Below, in pieces: positions 15,983-24,611 of a DNA stretch of 64,000 nt. Each line of letters opens with the position of its first letter. The first letter of the stretch is position 1. The position numbers were made by a program, and so were the translations under genes. Under the pieces are notes generated by a model. It was given only the letters and a program-made list of their open reading frames with translations, was not told the origin of the DNA and searched no databases. The DNA is from Chlorobiaceae bacterium. GTDB taxonomy: Bacteria > Bacteroidota > Chlorobiia > Chlorobiales > Chlorobiaceae. The stretch lies in contig JAAXXY010000001.1 of assembly GCA_013334225.1 (NCBI GenBank), positions 124,001 to 188,000 of the forward strand, written 5' to 3'.

Positions 15983-16338
15983 TTTGTTCTTCGATCATTA
16001 TTTTTGAAAACCGGATTTCGGGAATAATGTACCCTTATTACAGATCATCGAGAACTATAGGAAAGCTTTATTACATCAAAATTAATTCTCGAATATCATG
16101 TGAAACAATATTCGTTTGAATTTTGTGTTTTATTGCTTTCAATTCACTTTATATGTGTGGGACTATAAGTTAACGAAGTGAAAAAAGATGTTGATTTTAT
16201 AAATGTAAATCCATATAAATAAAAGTATTTCATGTGTGTCCCGTATTAAAAACGAAATGGTTTAGAAAGTTTTGATTTTATAACAATTGTTAACGTATTG
16301 TAACTGAAAGACTTATGATTTCTTTTTATAAAAATAAA

Positions 16339-16371
16339 TTTGCTTGGGTGCATTTTGCTTTTGTATATTTG
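16339..16371 (+). promoter_or_regulatory. Bacteroidetes/Chlorobi-type promoter of the outer-membrane protein gene
   Basis: TTTG at 16339-16342 and TATATTTG at 16364-16371, spaced by 21 bases, match the Bacteroides-type -33 (TTTG) and -7 (TAnnTTTG) boxes with the known 19-21 base spacer. Transcription would start near 16378, leaving a leader of about 100 bases. The surrounding sequence is AT-rich, as expected for a strong promoter. Confidence 0.65.
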
Positions 16372-16388
16372 CGACATGTAGTAGGTAG

Positions 16389-16442
16389 CCGGTATATACC
16401 GGTAAATGTTAATATATAATGTATGCCGGAAGGCAACATTAT
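16389..16442 (+). promoter_or_regulatory. Structured 5' leader with a GNRA-capped hairpin
   Basis: Two structures lie in the leader. CCGGTATATACCGG (16389-16402) is a perfect 14-base palindrome. ATAATGT (16416-16422) pairs with ACATTAT (16436-16442), with TGCC/GGCA stacked inside and a GGAA tetraloop (GNRA class) at 16428-16431; only A16423 is bulged. Stable leader hairpins of this kind often protect abundant outer-membrane protein mRNAs from decay; that role is inferred. Confidence 0.5.
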
Positions 16443-16479
16443 TATAAGTTGTAGTAAGTAAAAAACGGAGTATCTTATT

Positions 16480-17028
16480 ATGAAAATGACAAAAGCACTC
16501 GTGGCAGCTGGTCTGGCAGTTATGCTCGGCGCAGGGACTGCAATGGCAGAAGATGGAAAAATCGGTCTTGGTTACCAGGGTATCTTTGGTGGCGATCCAT
16601 TGAACCTCAATGGTGTAAGCGCCCGTTACTGGTTCAACAAGAACGTTGGTGGAGAACTGAACGTATTCTATGGTGCAGTTGGTGCTTCACACAATAGCGT
16701 TGATGCTGGCAATGCAGATCTTTTCCTCGGAACAGCAAAAGTGCTCTACGCACCTGTTGTAAAACAGAACAGTAAATTCTATGTCGGTCTTGAAGGCGGG
16801 TACGGCTCTGTATCCGGTGACTGGATTCCTTCCAGTGTTGATGTGACACTCTGGACCGTCACTCCTTTCATGGGCGCTGAATATTCTTTCGCAGGTCTTC
16901 CTGAGCTCGGACTGAACTTCGAAGTCGGCTACAGAATGCACCACGTTGACACAAGTTGGCCAGGTTCTGACTTGAACGTACACGTGAACGGTACATTCGT
17001 ATCTCTTGGCGCTCACTACTACCTCTAA
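16480..17028 (+). CDS. Outer-membrane beta-barrel protein (small porin/OmpW-OmpA-like)
   Basis: 182 residues. The signal peptide MKMTKALVAAGLAVMLGAGT ends AMA, with cleavage before EDG. The rest is a series of alternating, glycine- and aromatic-rich beta strands ending in ...LGAHYYL, with a hydrophobic residue last, the usual signal for outer-membrane barrel insertion. It probably forms an eight-stranded barrel. Its function is unknown (porin, adhesion or structural). GGAG lies 9 bases before the ATG. It has its own promoter, a structured leader and a strong terminator, so it is a monocistronic and probably abundant product. Confidence 0.85.
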   Translation: MKMTKALVAAGLAVMLGAGTAMAEDGKIGLGYQGIFGGDPLNLNGVSARYWFNKNVGGELNVFYGAVGASHNSVDAGNADLFLGTAKVLYAPVVKQNSKFYVGLEGGYGSVSGDWIPSSVDVTLWTVTPFMGAEYSFAGLPELGLNFEVGYRMHHVDTSWPGSDLNVHVNGTFVSLGAHYYL

Positions 17029-17076
17029 ACCGAGAGGAAGAAATGTATAGAGTCAGTTGCTCAGGCCGCTGACCGG

Positions 17077-17108
17077 AAAAGCCCTGTCAAACGCAGGGCT
17101 TTTCTGTT
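17077..17108 (+). terminator. Terminator of the outer-membrane protein gene
   Basis: AAAAGCCCTG (17077-17086) pairs perfectly with CAGGGCTTTT (17094-17103) around TCAAACG, ending in a T-run. It is a classic factor-independent terminator and is nearly symmetrical, so it may also stop transcripts from the minus strand (metH). Confidence 0.85.
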
Positions 17109-17274
17109 ATGCAATTTGCTTACTGATTTAATGTGAAGCGGAATTCCCGGTCAGGTGTCATCCATTGCCTGAAATCCTCTGCCAGAAAGTAACAGAAAGT
17201 TGCCATACCTATCCCTTCAATCCTCTTGCCGATTATGAAGCGATAACTTTTCTGCTGTTTATACCTTTTTGTAA

Positions 17275-20200
17275 TCAGGGGGTATAATTCAGTACGGGAG
17301 CCAGCCATTTTTCCGCTTCTTTCACATCCATTCCTTTACGCCGGGCGTAATCTTCGACCTGGTCCCTTCCAATCTTGCCGAGTACGAAATATTTCGATTC
17401 CGGATGGGCGAAGTAGAATCCGCTCACCGAGGCGGCCGGGTTCATGGCGAAGGTTTCGGTAAGCGTCACACCCGTTGCGGCTTCGGCATTGAGCAGGGTG
17501 AACAGTTCGGCTTTTTCTGTATGGTCGGGACAGGCGGGATAGCCTGGCGCAGGACGGATGCCGCGGTATTTTTCCGCTGTCAGTTCATTCGGAGTAAATT
17601 GCTCATCCGGTGCGTAGCTCCAGAACTCACGCCGGACTTTTTCATGGAGCATCTCTGCGAACGCTTCGGCAAGCCGGTCTGCAAGCGCCTGTGTCATGAT
17701 TCGGCGATAATCGTCATGTTCCTTCGTGAAAAGCTCAAGCGTTTTTTCTATGGCGTGTCCGGCAGTTACAACGAAGCATCCGATATAGTCCCTGATGCCG
17801 CTATCCTTCGATGCGATAAAGTCTGAAAGCGCAAGGTTGGGTTCCCCTTTTTTCTTTTTCTGCTGCTGCCGGAGGGTGTGCAGGGTAAGCTGTAATTTCG
17901 TCCTTTCCTCGTCGGTATAGACTTCTATATCGTCACCAAGACTGTTTGCCGGGAAAATACCGGCAACACCTTTGACCCCGAGCAGTTGATCTTTTTCGAT
18001 CCTGTCGAGGAGGATGCCGGCGTCCTCGTAGAGTTTTTTTGCTTCCGTGCCAAACCTTGCATCATCGAAAATGCCGGGAAACCTGCCGTGCAGTTCCCAT
18101 ACTGCGAAGAATGGTGTCCAGTCGATATAGGGGCGAAGTTCCGCTACAGTGACATTTTCAAGAAGTGTTATGCCGGTTTTCAGTGGCTTTTGAACCGATG
18201 ATGTATCGAAGCCGGCATGAAGTCGGTTGTTGCGTGCTTCATCGAGTGTGACGAATGATTCCGAAGCGTTGCGCGCTGCATGACTTTCTCTCAGCGCGGC
18301 CTGATCGGTTTTCAGCTGAGCAAGGTATCCTTCTTTCAATGCAGGGTTGAGCAGGCTGCTCACGACAGGAACGCTCCGTGAAGCGTCGAGCACCTGGATG
18401 ACAGGACCGGAATAGACCGGGGCGATTTTCACGGCGGTATGCACTCTCGATGTTGTAGCTCCTCCGATAAGAAGAGGGATTTTCATGCCGCGGCGTTCCA
18501 TTTCAGATGCCACGTGGACCATTTCGTCAAGTGAGGGTGTAATGAGGCCGCTCAAGCCGATAACGTCGGCTTTTTCACGTTCTGCGGCGTCGAGGATCTG
18601 CTCGCATGGCATCATGACGCCGATATCGACCACGTCGTAGTTGTTGCAAGCGAGGACAACCGAGACAATATTTTTGCCGATATCATGCACATCTCCCTTG
18701 ACTGTGGCAAGCAGTATCTTTGCTGCAGGGCGGCTCTCTTTCTGTCCGGCTTTCTCCTCTTCGATGAACGGAAGGAGCCAGGCAACCGATCGTTTCATGA
18801 CACGAGCGCTTTTGACTACCTGGGGCAAAAACATTTTTCCATCGGCAAAGAGGTCGCCGATATCGTTCATGCCATCCATGAGCGGGCCTTCGATTACCTG
18901 GAGGGGGCTCGGGTAGAGTTGCCGGGCTTCTTCTGTATCCTCTTCGATATAATCGACGATGCCTTTGATAAGCGCATGTCGAAGTCTTTCCGCAACCGTG
19001 CAGTTTCTCCATTCGGCGGCTTTGGCTTCGGCTTTGTCGCCGCCGTCACGGACAGTTTCGGCGAAAGAAACGAGGCGTTCAGTTGCATCCGGTCGACGGT
19101 TCAGAAGCACATCCTCGACATGTACCAGAAGTTCAGGATCAATTTCCTTATAGATGGCAAGCTGACCTGCGTTGACGATGCCCATGTCAAGGCCTGCATG
19201 GATGGCATGGTAAAGGAAGGCGGCATGCATTGCCTCTCTGACAGGTTCGTTGCCCCGGAAAGAGAAGGAGACATTGCTGATGCCTCCGGAAATTTTCGCA
19301 TAAGGCAGATTTTCCTTTATCCAGCGTACCGAGCGGATGAAATCGAGCGCGTAGTTGTTATGCTCTTCGATACCTGTCGCTACGGTAAGCACATTAGGGT
19401 CGAAAATGATGTCTTCTGGCGGGAAGCCGAGTTCGGTCAGAATGTCGTATGCACGTTTGCATATCTCGATGCGTCGTTCGAACGAGTCGGCCTGGCCCTG
19501 TTCGTCGAATGCCATGACGACGGTTGCAGCACCATACTGCAGGATTTTTTGTGCACGTTCCCTGAAAAGGACCTCTCCTTCCTTGAGGCTGATGGAGTTC
19601 ACGATGCTTTTGCCCTGGACACACTGCAGCCCGGCTTCGATGACCTGCCATTTCGAGCTGTCGATCATTACCGGTACGCGCGATATTTCCGGTTCGGATG
19701 CCACGAGGTTCAGGAACTCTTTCATGACTTTCTCCGAATCGAGCATGCCTTCGTCTACGTTCACATCGATGACCTGTGCGCCATTCTCTACCTGCTGGCG
19801 GGCAATTGAGAGTGCTTCATCGTATTTGGATTCCTTTATGAGCCGGGCGAATTTTTTCGATCCTGTCACGTTGGTGCGTTCGCCGACATTGATGAAGCCC
19901 GTGGTGCTGTTGACACTGAGTGGCTCGAGTCCTGATAACAGCAGTTCATGGCTTTTTTGCGGCCTGCGTCGCGGTTTGAGAGTCCTGACGGCTTCCGCAA
20001 TCGCCCTGATATGGTCAGGAGTTGTACCGCAGCATCCTCCGACGATATTGACGAACCCGGATTCGGCAAAACCGGCAATCTGGGCTGCCATATATTCCGG
20101 TGAGTCGTCGTACTGGCCGAATTCGTTCGGCAGCCCGGCATTGGGATAGACGCTGACGTAGCTCTCGGCGATGCCGGCAAGGGATTCGATGAACGGGCGC

Positions 20201-20955
20201 ATCTGCTTCGAGCCGAGCGCACAGTTCAGTCCGACACTCATGAGATCGGGCATATGCGCGATCGATATCCAGAACGCTTCGGTTGTCTGTCCGGAAAGCG
20301 TGCGTCCGCTGGCGTCCACGATGGTTCCGGAAACCATCACGGGTACCCGCCAACCGGTAACTTTGAAAAACTCCTCTATGGCAAAAAGTGCCGCCTTGCA
20401 GTTCAGGGTGTCGAACACCGTTTCGACAAGCAGGAGGTCGACGCCCCCTTCCCTGAGACCTTCGAGCTGAACAAGGTAGTTGTCGACGACTTCCCGGAAG
20501 CTCACTGCACGGTAGCCGGGGTTCGTGACGTCGGGTGAAAGTGAAAGGGTCTTGTTGGTCGGGCCGATGGAACCTGCCACGAAACGAGGCTTGCCGGGAG
20601 TGCGTGCGGTGTATTCATCAGCAGCTTTCCTGGCCAGCCGGGCGGCTTCGGCGTTCAGTTCCCGGACGATGCTTTCTGTATGGTAATCCGACTGGGAAAT
20701 CGGGTTTGCATTGAACGTGTTGGTCTCGATGATATCCGAGCCGGCATCGAGGAATTCGCAGTGCAGCTCATGGATGACATCGGGACGGGTGAGCACAAGC
20801 AGGTCGTTGTTGCCGAAGAGAGAGTGGACGTGCGATACGAATCGTATTCCACGGTAATCTTCTTCCTTCAGTTTGCGGCGCTGGATCATGGTGCCCATGG
20901 CGCCGTCCAGCACGAGGATGCGTCGATCGAGCAGGTTGAAAAGTGTGTCCTTCAT
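17275..20955 (-). CDS. metH: Cobalamin-dependent methionine synthase
   Basis: Transfers the methyl group of 5-methyltetrahydrofolate to homocysteine through bound cobalamin. 1226 residues, all modules present. The homocysteine-binding domain spans about 1-325, with zinc ligands in GLNCALG (about 243) and [11 protein letters not shown] (about 305-315). The pterin-binding domain ([16 protein letters not shown]) follows. The B12 domain has [10 protein letters not shown] at about 753-762, with the axial His, and the C-terminal part is the SAM-dependent reactivation domain. It ends just inside the gap before the outer-membrane protein terminator. A hairpin with U-tract lies in its leader about 40 bases before the start. 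Confidence 0.97.
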   Translation of the reverse strand: MKDTLFNLLDRRILVLDGAMGTMIQRRKLKEEDYRGIRFVSHVHSLFGNNDLLVLTRPDVIHELHCEFLDAGSDIIETNTFNANPISQSDYHTESIVRELNAEAARLARKAADEYTARTPGKPRFVAGSIGPTNKTLSLSPDVTNPGYRAVSFREVVDNYLVQLEGLREGGVDLLLVETVFDTLNCKAALFAIEEFFKVTGWRVPVMVSGTIVDASGRTLSGQTTEAFWISIAHMPDLMSVGLNCALGSKQMRPFIESLAGIAESYVSVYPNAGLPNEFGQYDDSPEYMAAQIAGFAESGFVNIVGGCCGTTPDHIRAIAEAVRTLKPRRRPQKSHELLLSGLEPLSVNSTTGFINVGERTNVTGSKKFARLIKESKYDEALSIARQQVENGAQVIDVNVDEGMLDSEKVMKEFLNLVASEPEISRVPVMIDSSKWQVIEAGLQCVQGKSIVNSISLKEGEVLFRERAQKILQYGAATVVMAFDEQGQADSFERRIEICKRAYDILTELGFPPEDIIFDPNVLTVATGIEEHNNYALDFIRSVRWIKENLPYAKISGGISNVSFSFRGNEPVREAMHAAFLYHAIHAGLDMGIVNAGQLAIYKEIDPELLVHVEDVLLNRRPDATERLVSFAETVRDGGDKAEAKAAEWRNCTVAERLRHALIKGIVDYIEEDTEEARQLYPSPLQVIEGPLMDGMNDIGDLFADGKMFLPQVVKSARVMKRSVAWLLPFIEEEKAGQKESRPAAKILLATVKGDVHDIGKNIVSVVLACNNYDVVDIGVMMPCEQILDAAEREKADVIGLSGLITPSLDEMVHVASEMERRGMKIPLLIGGATTSRVHTAVKIAPVYSGPVIQVLDASRSVPVVSSLLNPALKEGYLAQLKTDQAALRESHAARNASESFVTLDEARNNRLHAGFDTSSVQKPLKTGITLLENVTVAELRPYIDWTPFFAVWELHGRFPGIFDDARFGTEAKKLYEDAGILLDRIEKDQLLGVKGVAGIFPANSLGDDIEVYTDEERTKLQLTLHTLRQQQKKKKGEPNLALSDFIASKDSGIRDYIGCFVVTAGHAIEKTLELFTKEHDDYRRIMTQALADRLAEAFAEMLHEKVRREFWSYAPDEQFTPNELTAEKYRGIRPAPGYPACPDHTEKAELFTLLNAEAATGVTLTETFAMNPAASVSGFYFAHPESKYFVLGKIGRDQVEDYARRKGMDVKEAEKWLAPVLNYTP

Positions 20956-20994
20956 TCAATGAGCGGTAACTGCATTTTTAAAAAAAGAGAATAT

Positions 20995-21018
20995 AAGGGA
21001 TTCGGAGGCAAATCCCTT
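20995..21018 (-). promoter_or_regulatory. Terminator-like hairpin in the metH leader (candidate attenuator)
   Basis: Read on the minus strand, AAGGGATT and AATCCCTT pair perfectly over 8 bp around an 8-base loop, and the hairpin is followed by ATATTCTCTTTTTTT. It lies 40 bases before the metH ATG and about 80 bases after the esterase stop. There is little room for a promoter between the hairpin and metH, so metH transcripts would have to pass it. It is either the terminator of the upstream operon or a regulated attenuator. The 79 bases ahead of it do not match a SAM, SAH or cobalamin riboswitch that I can recognise. Confidence 0.55.
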
Positions 21019-21097
21019 GGTTCCGGCGCTGCAGAGCGAAGTTTTATGCCCTGGAGTGATGTCCGGTCAAGACTTTTCGGGAAGTAACGGAAATTTG

Positions 21098-21763
21098 TCA
21101 GCTTGCCGGCTGCTTTTCCTCAAGCCATGATTGCAGAAGACGGATGCCTTCTTCGGAAATCTGGTGCGCAACGGGGTATTCCCGATAGACGAGGTCCCGG
21201 ACATGCTGCTGCAGCCATTCATTCGAACGCCTTCCTTTGTCAATCGGAAGGATATCGTCATAAATACCATGCATGACAAGGAAGGGAAGGTCGGTTATTT
21301 CCTGTCTGACAGGTTCGGCAGGAAGTGATTTTTCCGGAAGCTGGCCGCTGAGGGCGATAACGGCGTGCAGCAGTTCGGGTGCATGGAAAGCGGCAAGATA
21401 GCTCATGACCGCACCCTGGCTGAACCCCATCAGATAGACTTTGTTTCCTGAGGGTTTGTATTCCGAAATGATTTCCCGGATGAAATCGATGAGTATTGTA
21501 CGTGCTTCTGCCGCGGCATCATAGTCCACAATGATACCGGTCGGGATGAATTCGATAGGGAACCAGCCGAACATGCCGAAATCAAGCGTTACCGGAGCCC
21601 GGGCGCTGATGTAACGTATGCCTTCAGGAAGCATGGGCGCCAGCTGGATCAGGTCTTTTTCATTGCTTCCGTATCCGTGCAGCATGATAACGATTGGTGC
21701 ATGTTCCGGGTTGGCCGGTGCCAGTTCGAGGTAGGTGAGAGAGAGGTTTCTGCGCTGAAGCAT
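21098..21763 (-). CDS. Carboxylesterase/phospholipase, alpha/beta hydrolase
   Basis: 221 residues of the carboxylesterase 2 (YpfH-like) family, cytoplasmic, acting on short esters. The nucleophile Ser is in GFSQGAVMS, the Asp in MHGIYDDILP and the His in YPVAHQISEEG: a complete triad in correct order. The oxyanion HG motif appears as MLHGYGSNEKDL near residue 30. It is 9 bases downstream of mnmA on the same strand and probably in the same operon. The natural substrate is unknown. Confidence 0.88.
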   Translation of the reverse strand: MLQRRNLSLTYLELAPANPEHAPIVIMLHGYGSNEKDLIQLAPMLPEGIRYISARAPVTLDFGMFGWFPIEFIPTGIIVDYDAAAEARTILIDFIREIISEYKPSGNKVYLMGFSQGAVMSYLAAFHAPELLHAVIALSGQLPEKSLPAEPVRQEITDLPFLVMHGIYDDILPIDKGRRSNEWLQQHVRDLVYREYPVAHQISEEGIRLLQSWLEEKQPAS

Positions 21764-21772
21764 GACTGAATA

Positions 21773-22855
21773 TTATTGTTTTTCTTTTATTGTTCCGGAA
21801 ATGAAACCGCCGCCTATCACCTCGTCATCGCGGTAAAAGACTGCGGCCTGACCTGCAGCGACAGCGTTTTTTACGGAGTCGAATGTCACAGTGAAAGAGT
21901 TCTCCGGTAAGGGTTCGATAATACAGGGCGTTTCCCGGTCACGATAACGGATTTTTCCCGTTGCTTTCATCGGGCTTTCCGGTTTTTCGACACCGATCCA
22001 GTTCATTCCGGATACAAGGATTTTCCTGCTTTCAAGAGTTGCTTTACTTCCGACATGGATACGGTTGTGCTCAGGGTCAAGGGCATTGACATAAAGCGGT
22101 TCCCTGGCAGAAACGCCGAGGCCCCGCCTCTGGCCGATCGTGTAGAACGGATATCCGCGGTGCCTGCCGATCACCCTGCCGTGTTCATCAACGATTTCAC
22201 CACCGGAAACTCTTTTCTCCAGTCCCGGTATGGCATTGACGAGATAACCGCAGTAATCGTCATGTGGCACGAAACAGATCTCCTGGCTCTCCTTTTTTTC
22301 CGCGGCCCTGACGCCGAATTCGCGGGCGAGGCTGCGAACCTCGGGCTTCGTGTATCTGCCGAGAGGGAAAATGGTTTTAGAGAGATCTTTCTGCGTGAGC
22401 ATCCAGAGGAAATAGCTCTGGTCTTTCTGCAAATCGGCACCCTTGAACAGCCGGTAGCGGCCGTCTTTGAACGTCGTCGAAGCGAAATGGCCTGTTGCGA
22501 CATATTCGGCCCCGAGCTGTTTTGCGCCTTCAAAAAGTCCGAACCATTTTATTTTCTTGTTACAGACCATGCAGGGGTTCGGTGTTTTTCCTGCGAGGTA
22601 GTCTTCATGGAAATAATGGATGACATCATCCCTGAATTTACCGCTGAGGTTCAGGGTGAAAACGGGAATCTGAAAATCCTCGTGGTCACTGATGACGAGC
22701 TGAGAAGTCTGCAGCGCAGGGCGCTCATCGGGGGTGTCGAGCACTCTGATGTTCAGTCCGGTAACCGAGAATCCCTGACGCAGAAGCAGACATGCGGAGA
22801 CGGCTGAATCAACTCCGCCCGATATGCCGACAACTATTTTTTTCTTTTGAGTCAT
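21773..22855 (-). CDS. mnmA: tRNA-specific 2-thiouridylase
   Basis: Makes 2-thiouridine at wobble position 34 of tRNA(Lys), (Glu) and (Gln). 360 residues. The PP-loop SGGVDSAVSA binds ATP near the N-terminus. The two catalytic cysteines are visible: CMVCNKKIKW (about 94-103) and QEICFVPHDDY (about 191-201). The C-terminal beta-barrel ends the protein. Its start lies 3 bases after the ETF-QO stop, so the two genes are read together. Confidence 0.95.
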   Translation of the reverse strand: MTQKKKIVVGISGGVDSAVSACLLLRQGFSVTGLNIRVLDTPDERPALQTSQLVISDHEDFQIPVFTLNLSGKFRDDVIHYFHEDYLAGKTPNPCMVCNKKIKWFGLFEGAKQLGAEYVATGHFASTTFKDGRYRLFKGADLQKDQSYFLWMLTQKDLSKTIFPLGRYTKPEVRSLAREFGVRAAEKKESQEICFVPHDDYCGYLVNAIPGLEKRVSGGEIVDEHGRVIGRHRGYPFYTIGQRRGLGVSAREPLYVNALDPEHNRIHVGSKATLESRKILVSGMNWIGVEKPESPMKATGKIRYRDRETPCIIEPLPENSFTVTFDSVKNAVAAGQAAVFYRDDEVIGGGFISGTIKEKQ

Positions 22856-22858
22856 ATG

Positions 22859-24508
22859 TTAACTGAGTTTATAGCCCGGACCGCCTCCACCTTCAGGAAC
22901 TACCCACCTGATGATTCCATAAGGATCCGCAATTTCGCATGTCTTGCAGTGCAGACAGTTTGACGCATTAAGCCTGAATGAAGGCACCGGTTCATACGTA
23001 ACTTCGTAAACCTGAGCAGGACAGAAATGGTTGCATGGATTTCCGAATTCGTTACGGCATTTGTCAAGGCAGATTTCCCGGATATTTTCAGGGCTGACAT
23101 GAAGATGACAGGGCTGGTCCTCTTCATGCATTGTTCCCGAGCGGTAAACGCAGAGGTCTTTTCCGAACACAAGCGTTCCATCCGGTTTGAAGCTCTCTTT
23201 AACAGTGATGAAGGACGAAATCCTGGAAGCAACATCATCCTGTTCAATTCTGCCGATTTCGCGATCAGTCACAAAGCGGGGAAGCTTCAGTCGAAGACCG
23301 GCCTCGACGAGTCCGGCATAAAGGCCCTTGTCGAATGCTTTCCTGTAATTCCTTGCTCCATGAAGCTCCTCGAAGGCCCAGGAATTCCTGAAACGGTTTG
23401 CGTAACATGAAAGATAATCAAGCGAAAAATTGTCCTGGATGATACAGTCGAAAAGAGTTTCAGCCGCGAGCGTACCTGATTTCATGGCAAGATGGATGCC
23501 TTTCTGCCGCTGCAGGTTCACCATTCCCGCAGATTCCCCGGTGACGAGGAATCCCTTTCCATAAAGGCCGGGCAGTTCATCACAGGTAACCGATGTTATG
23601 CTTCTTGCTCCTGACTCTATCATTTTTCCATCTTCGAGCAATCCGCGAAGGAATGGATGCTGCTTGAACAACTGAAGGTTCAGGTGCGGATCACAGATCG
23701 GAGATGACGGTCCAAGCGATGTGACGAACCCGATCGAGAGCAGGGTCGATGTCAGTGCATAGAGCCACCCTCCTCCATACCTGTCGTATTTGAGCGGGTA
23801 GCCGAACAGGTGACTGACCTCGCCAGCCGTGATGCGGCCTTCAGGAATCCGCCATGTCTCTTTCATTCCGGCGGAGTGAAACTTCTGACGATTTGCCGAG
23901 CCGGACGGAAACACTTCGGGCAGTTGCTGCAGGAACGATCCCTGTGATCCCTCTCCAATCACGAAAGCTTTCGCTTTCAGGATGATTCCCGGTTCAAAAC
24001 CGGTTTTTTTTCGGCCTTCCCTGTCAATGCCCTTGTCGTCTGTTACGATACCGGCAAGCCTGCCGTTTTCAATCACAGGTGCAGCCGCACAGGTAGAGTC
24101 GAAGAACTGTATTCCTTCCTCCTGAGCTATTTCGGCCAGCCAGGAGCCCAGACGGCTGAGTGAAACAAGGAAGCACCCTTTGCTGCTGAAAGGTTCAGGG
24201 ACAATCGGGAAGGAAAACTTTTTTCGGGCATTGAGAAAAGTAATGCTTTCTCTGGTGACTTTTGATTCGACGGGACACCCTTTCTCAAGGAAATCAGGAA
24301 AAAATTCCATGAACGTCACCGGGTCGAGAACCGCTCCGGAAAGCAGATGGGCACCGGCATAACGACCCTTGTCGATGATTGCGATTTCAGTGGATTGTCC
24401 GCCATGGCGCTTGAGAAGACGCTGCAGATGAATGGCTGATGCAATATTGGCCGGGCCCCCTCCTATGTAGAGGATATCGAACTCAAGTATGTCTCTTTCA
24501 GTGCTCAA
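22859..24508 (-). CDS. Electron transfer flavoprotein:quinone oxidoreductase
   Basis: 549 residues of the ETF-QO/FixC family, which passes electrons from reduced ETF to membrane quinone. The FAD fold begins YIGGGPANIASAIHLQ (about 14-29). The C-terminal [4Fe-4S] segment is complete and very like known ETF-QOs: CNHFCPAQVYEV, then NCLHCKTCEIADP, then WVVPEGGGGPGY. It would be a peripheral inner-membrane protein. No ETF alpha/beta genes are in this window, so the partner lies elsewhere or differs. It lies directly before mnmA. Confidence 0.9.
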   Translation of the reverse strand: MSTERDILEFDILYIGGGPANIASAIHLQRLLKRHGGQSTEIAIIDKGRYAGAHLLSGAVLDPVTFMEFFPDFLEKGCPVESKVTRESITFLNARKKFSFPIVPEPFSSKGCFLVSLSRLGSWLAEIAQEEGIQFFDSTCAAAPVIENGRLAGIVTDDKGIDREGRKKTGFEPGIILKAKAFVIGEGSQGSFLQQLPEVFPSGSANRQKFHSAGMKETWRIPEGRITAGEVSHLFGYPLKYDRYGGGWLYALTSTLLSIGFVTSLGPSSPICDPHLNLQLFKQHPFLRGLLEDGKMIESGARSITSVTCDELPGLYGKGFLVTGESAGMVNLQRQKGIHLAMKSGTLAAETLFDCIIQDNFSLDYLSCYANRFRNSWAFEELHGARNYRKAFDKGLYAGLVEAGLRLKLPRFVTDREIGRIEQDDVASRISSFITVKESFKPDGTLVFGKDLCVYRSGTMHEEDQPCHLHVSPENIREICLDKCRNEFGNPCNHFCPAQVYEVTYEPVPSFRLNASNCLHCKTCEIADPYGIIRWVVPEGGGGPGYKLS

Positions 24509-24611
24509 TTCGGAATACTGTCTGTTTATTGTGGTCGCTCGAAGAAACGTGATCGTTCGCTACCATTTCCGTGACAATATATCGAGGCTTTTATGAAACA
24601 AAAAAATGACT

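Larger units (their letters stand above)
15793..16479. other. Long gap: small peptide candidate, then AT-rich promoter region
   Basis: The first part carries the 47-codon minus-strand frame at 15839-15982. From about 16000 to 16480 the sequence is strongly AT-rich with no gene. The last 140 bases hold the promoter (16339-16371) and structured leader of the outer-membrane protein gene. Nothing else was recognised at 16000-16330. Confidence 0.55.

Noticed and set aside
15829-16119. 96-residue plus-strand frame after the L,D-transpeptidase
   Set aside because: Has no ribosome binding site and is an antisense shadow of the peptide candidate, with atypical residue use.
17120-17308. 62-residue minus-strand frame downstream of metH
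   Set aside because: It overlaps the metH end by 34 bases, starts inside it, and lacks a ribosome binding site; the residues are not protein-family-like. Probably untranslated sequence.
18685-19809. 374-residue plus-strand frame antisense to metH
   Set aside because: Lies wholly within the metH coding region on the opposite strand; metH is beyond doubt and such long antisense frames are common with GC-skewed third positions.
20956-21097. Cobalamin, SAM or SAH riboswitch ahead of metH
   Set aside because: I compared by eye with the conserved boxes of each; none is present, so only an unassigned hairpin is reported.
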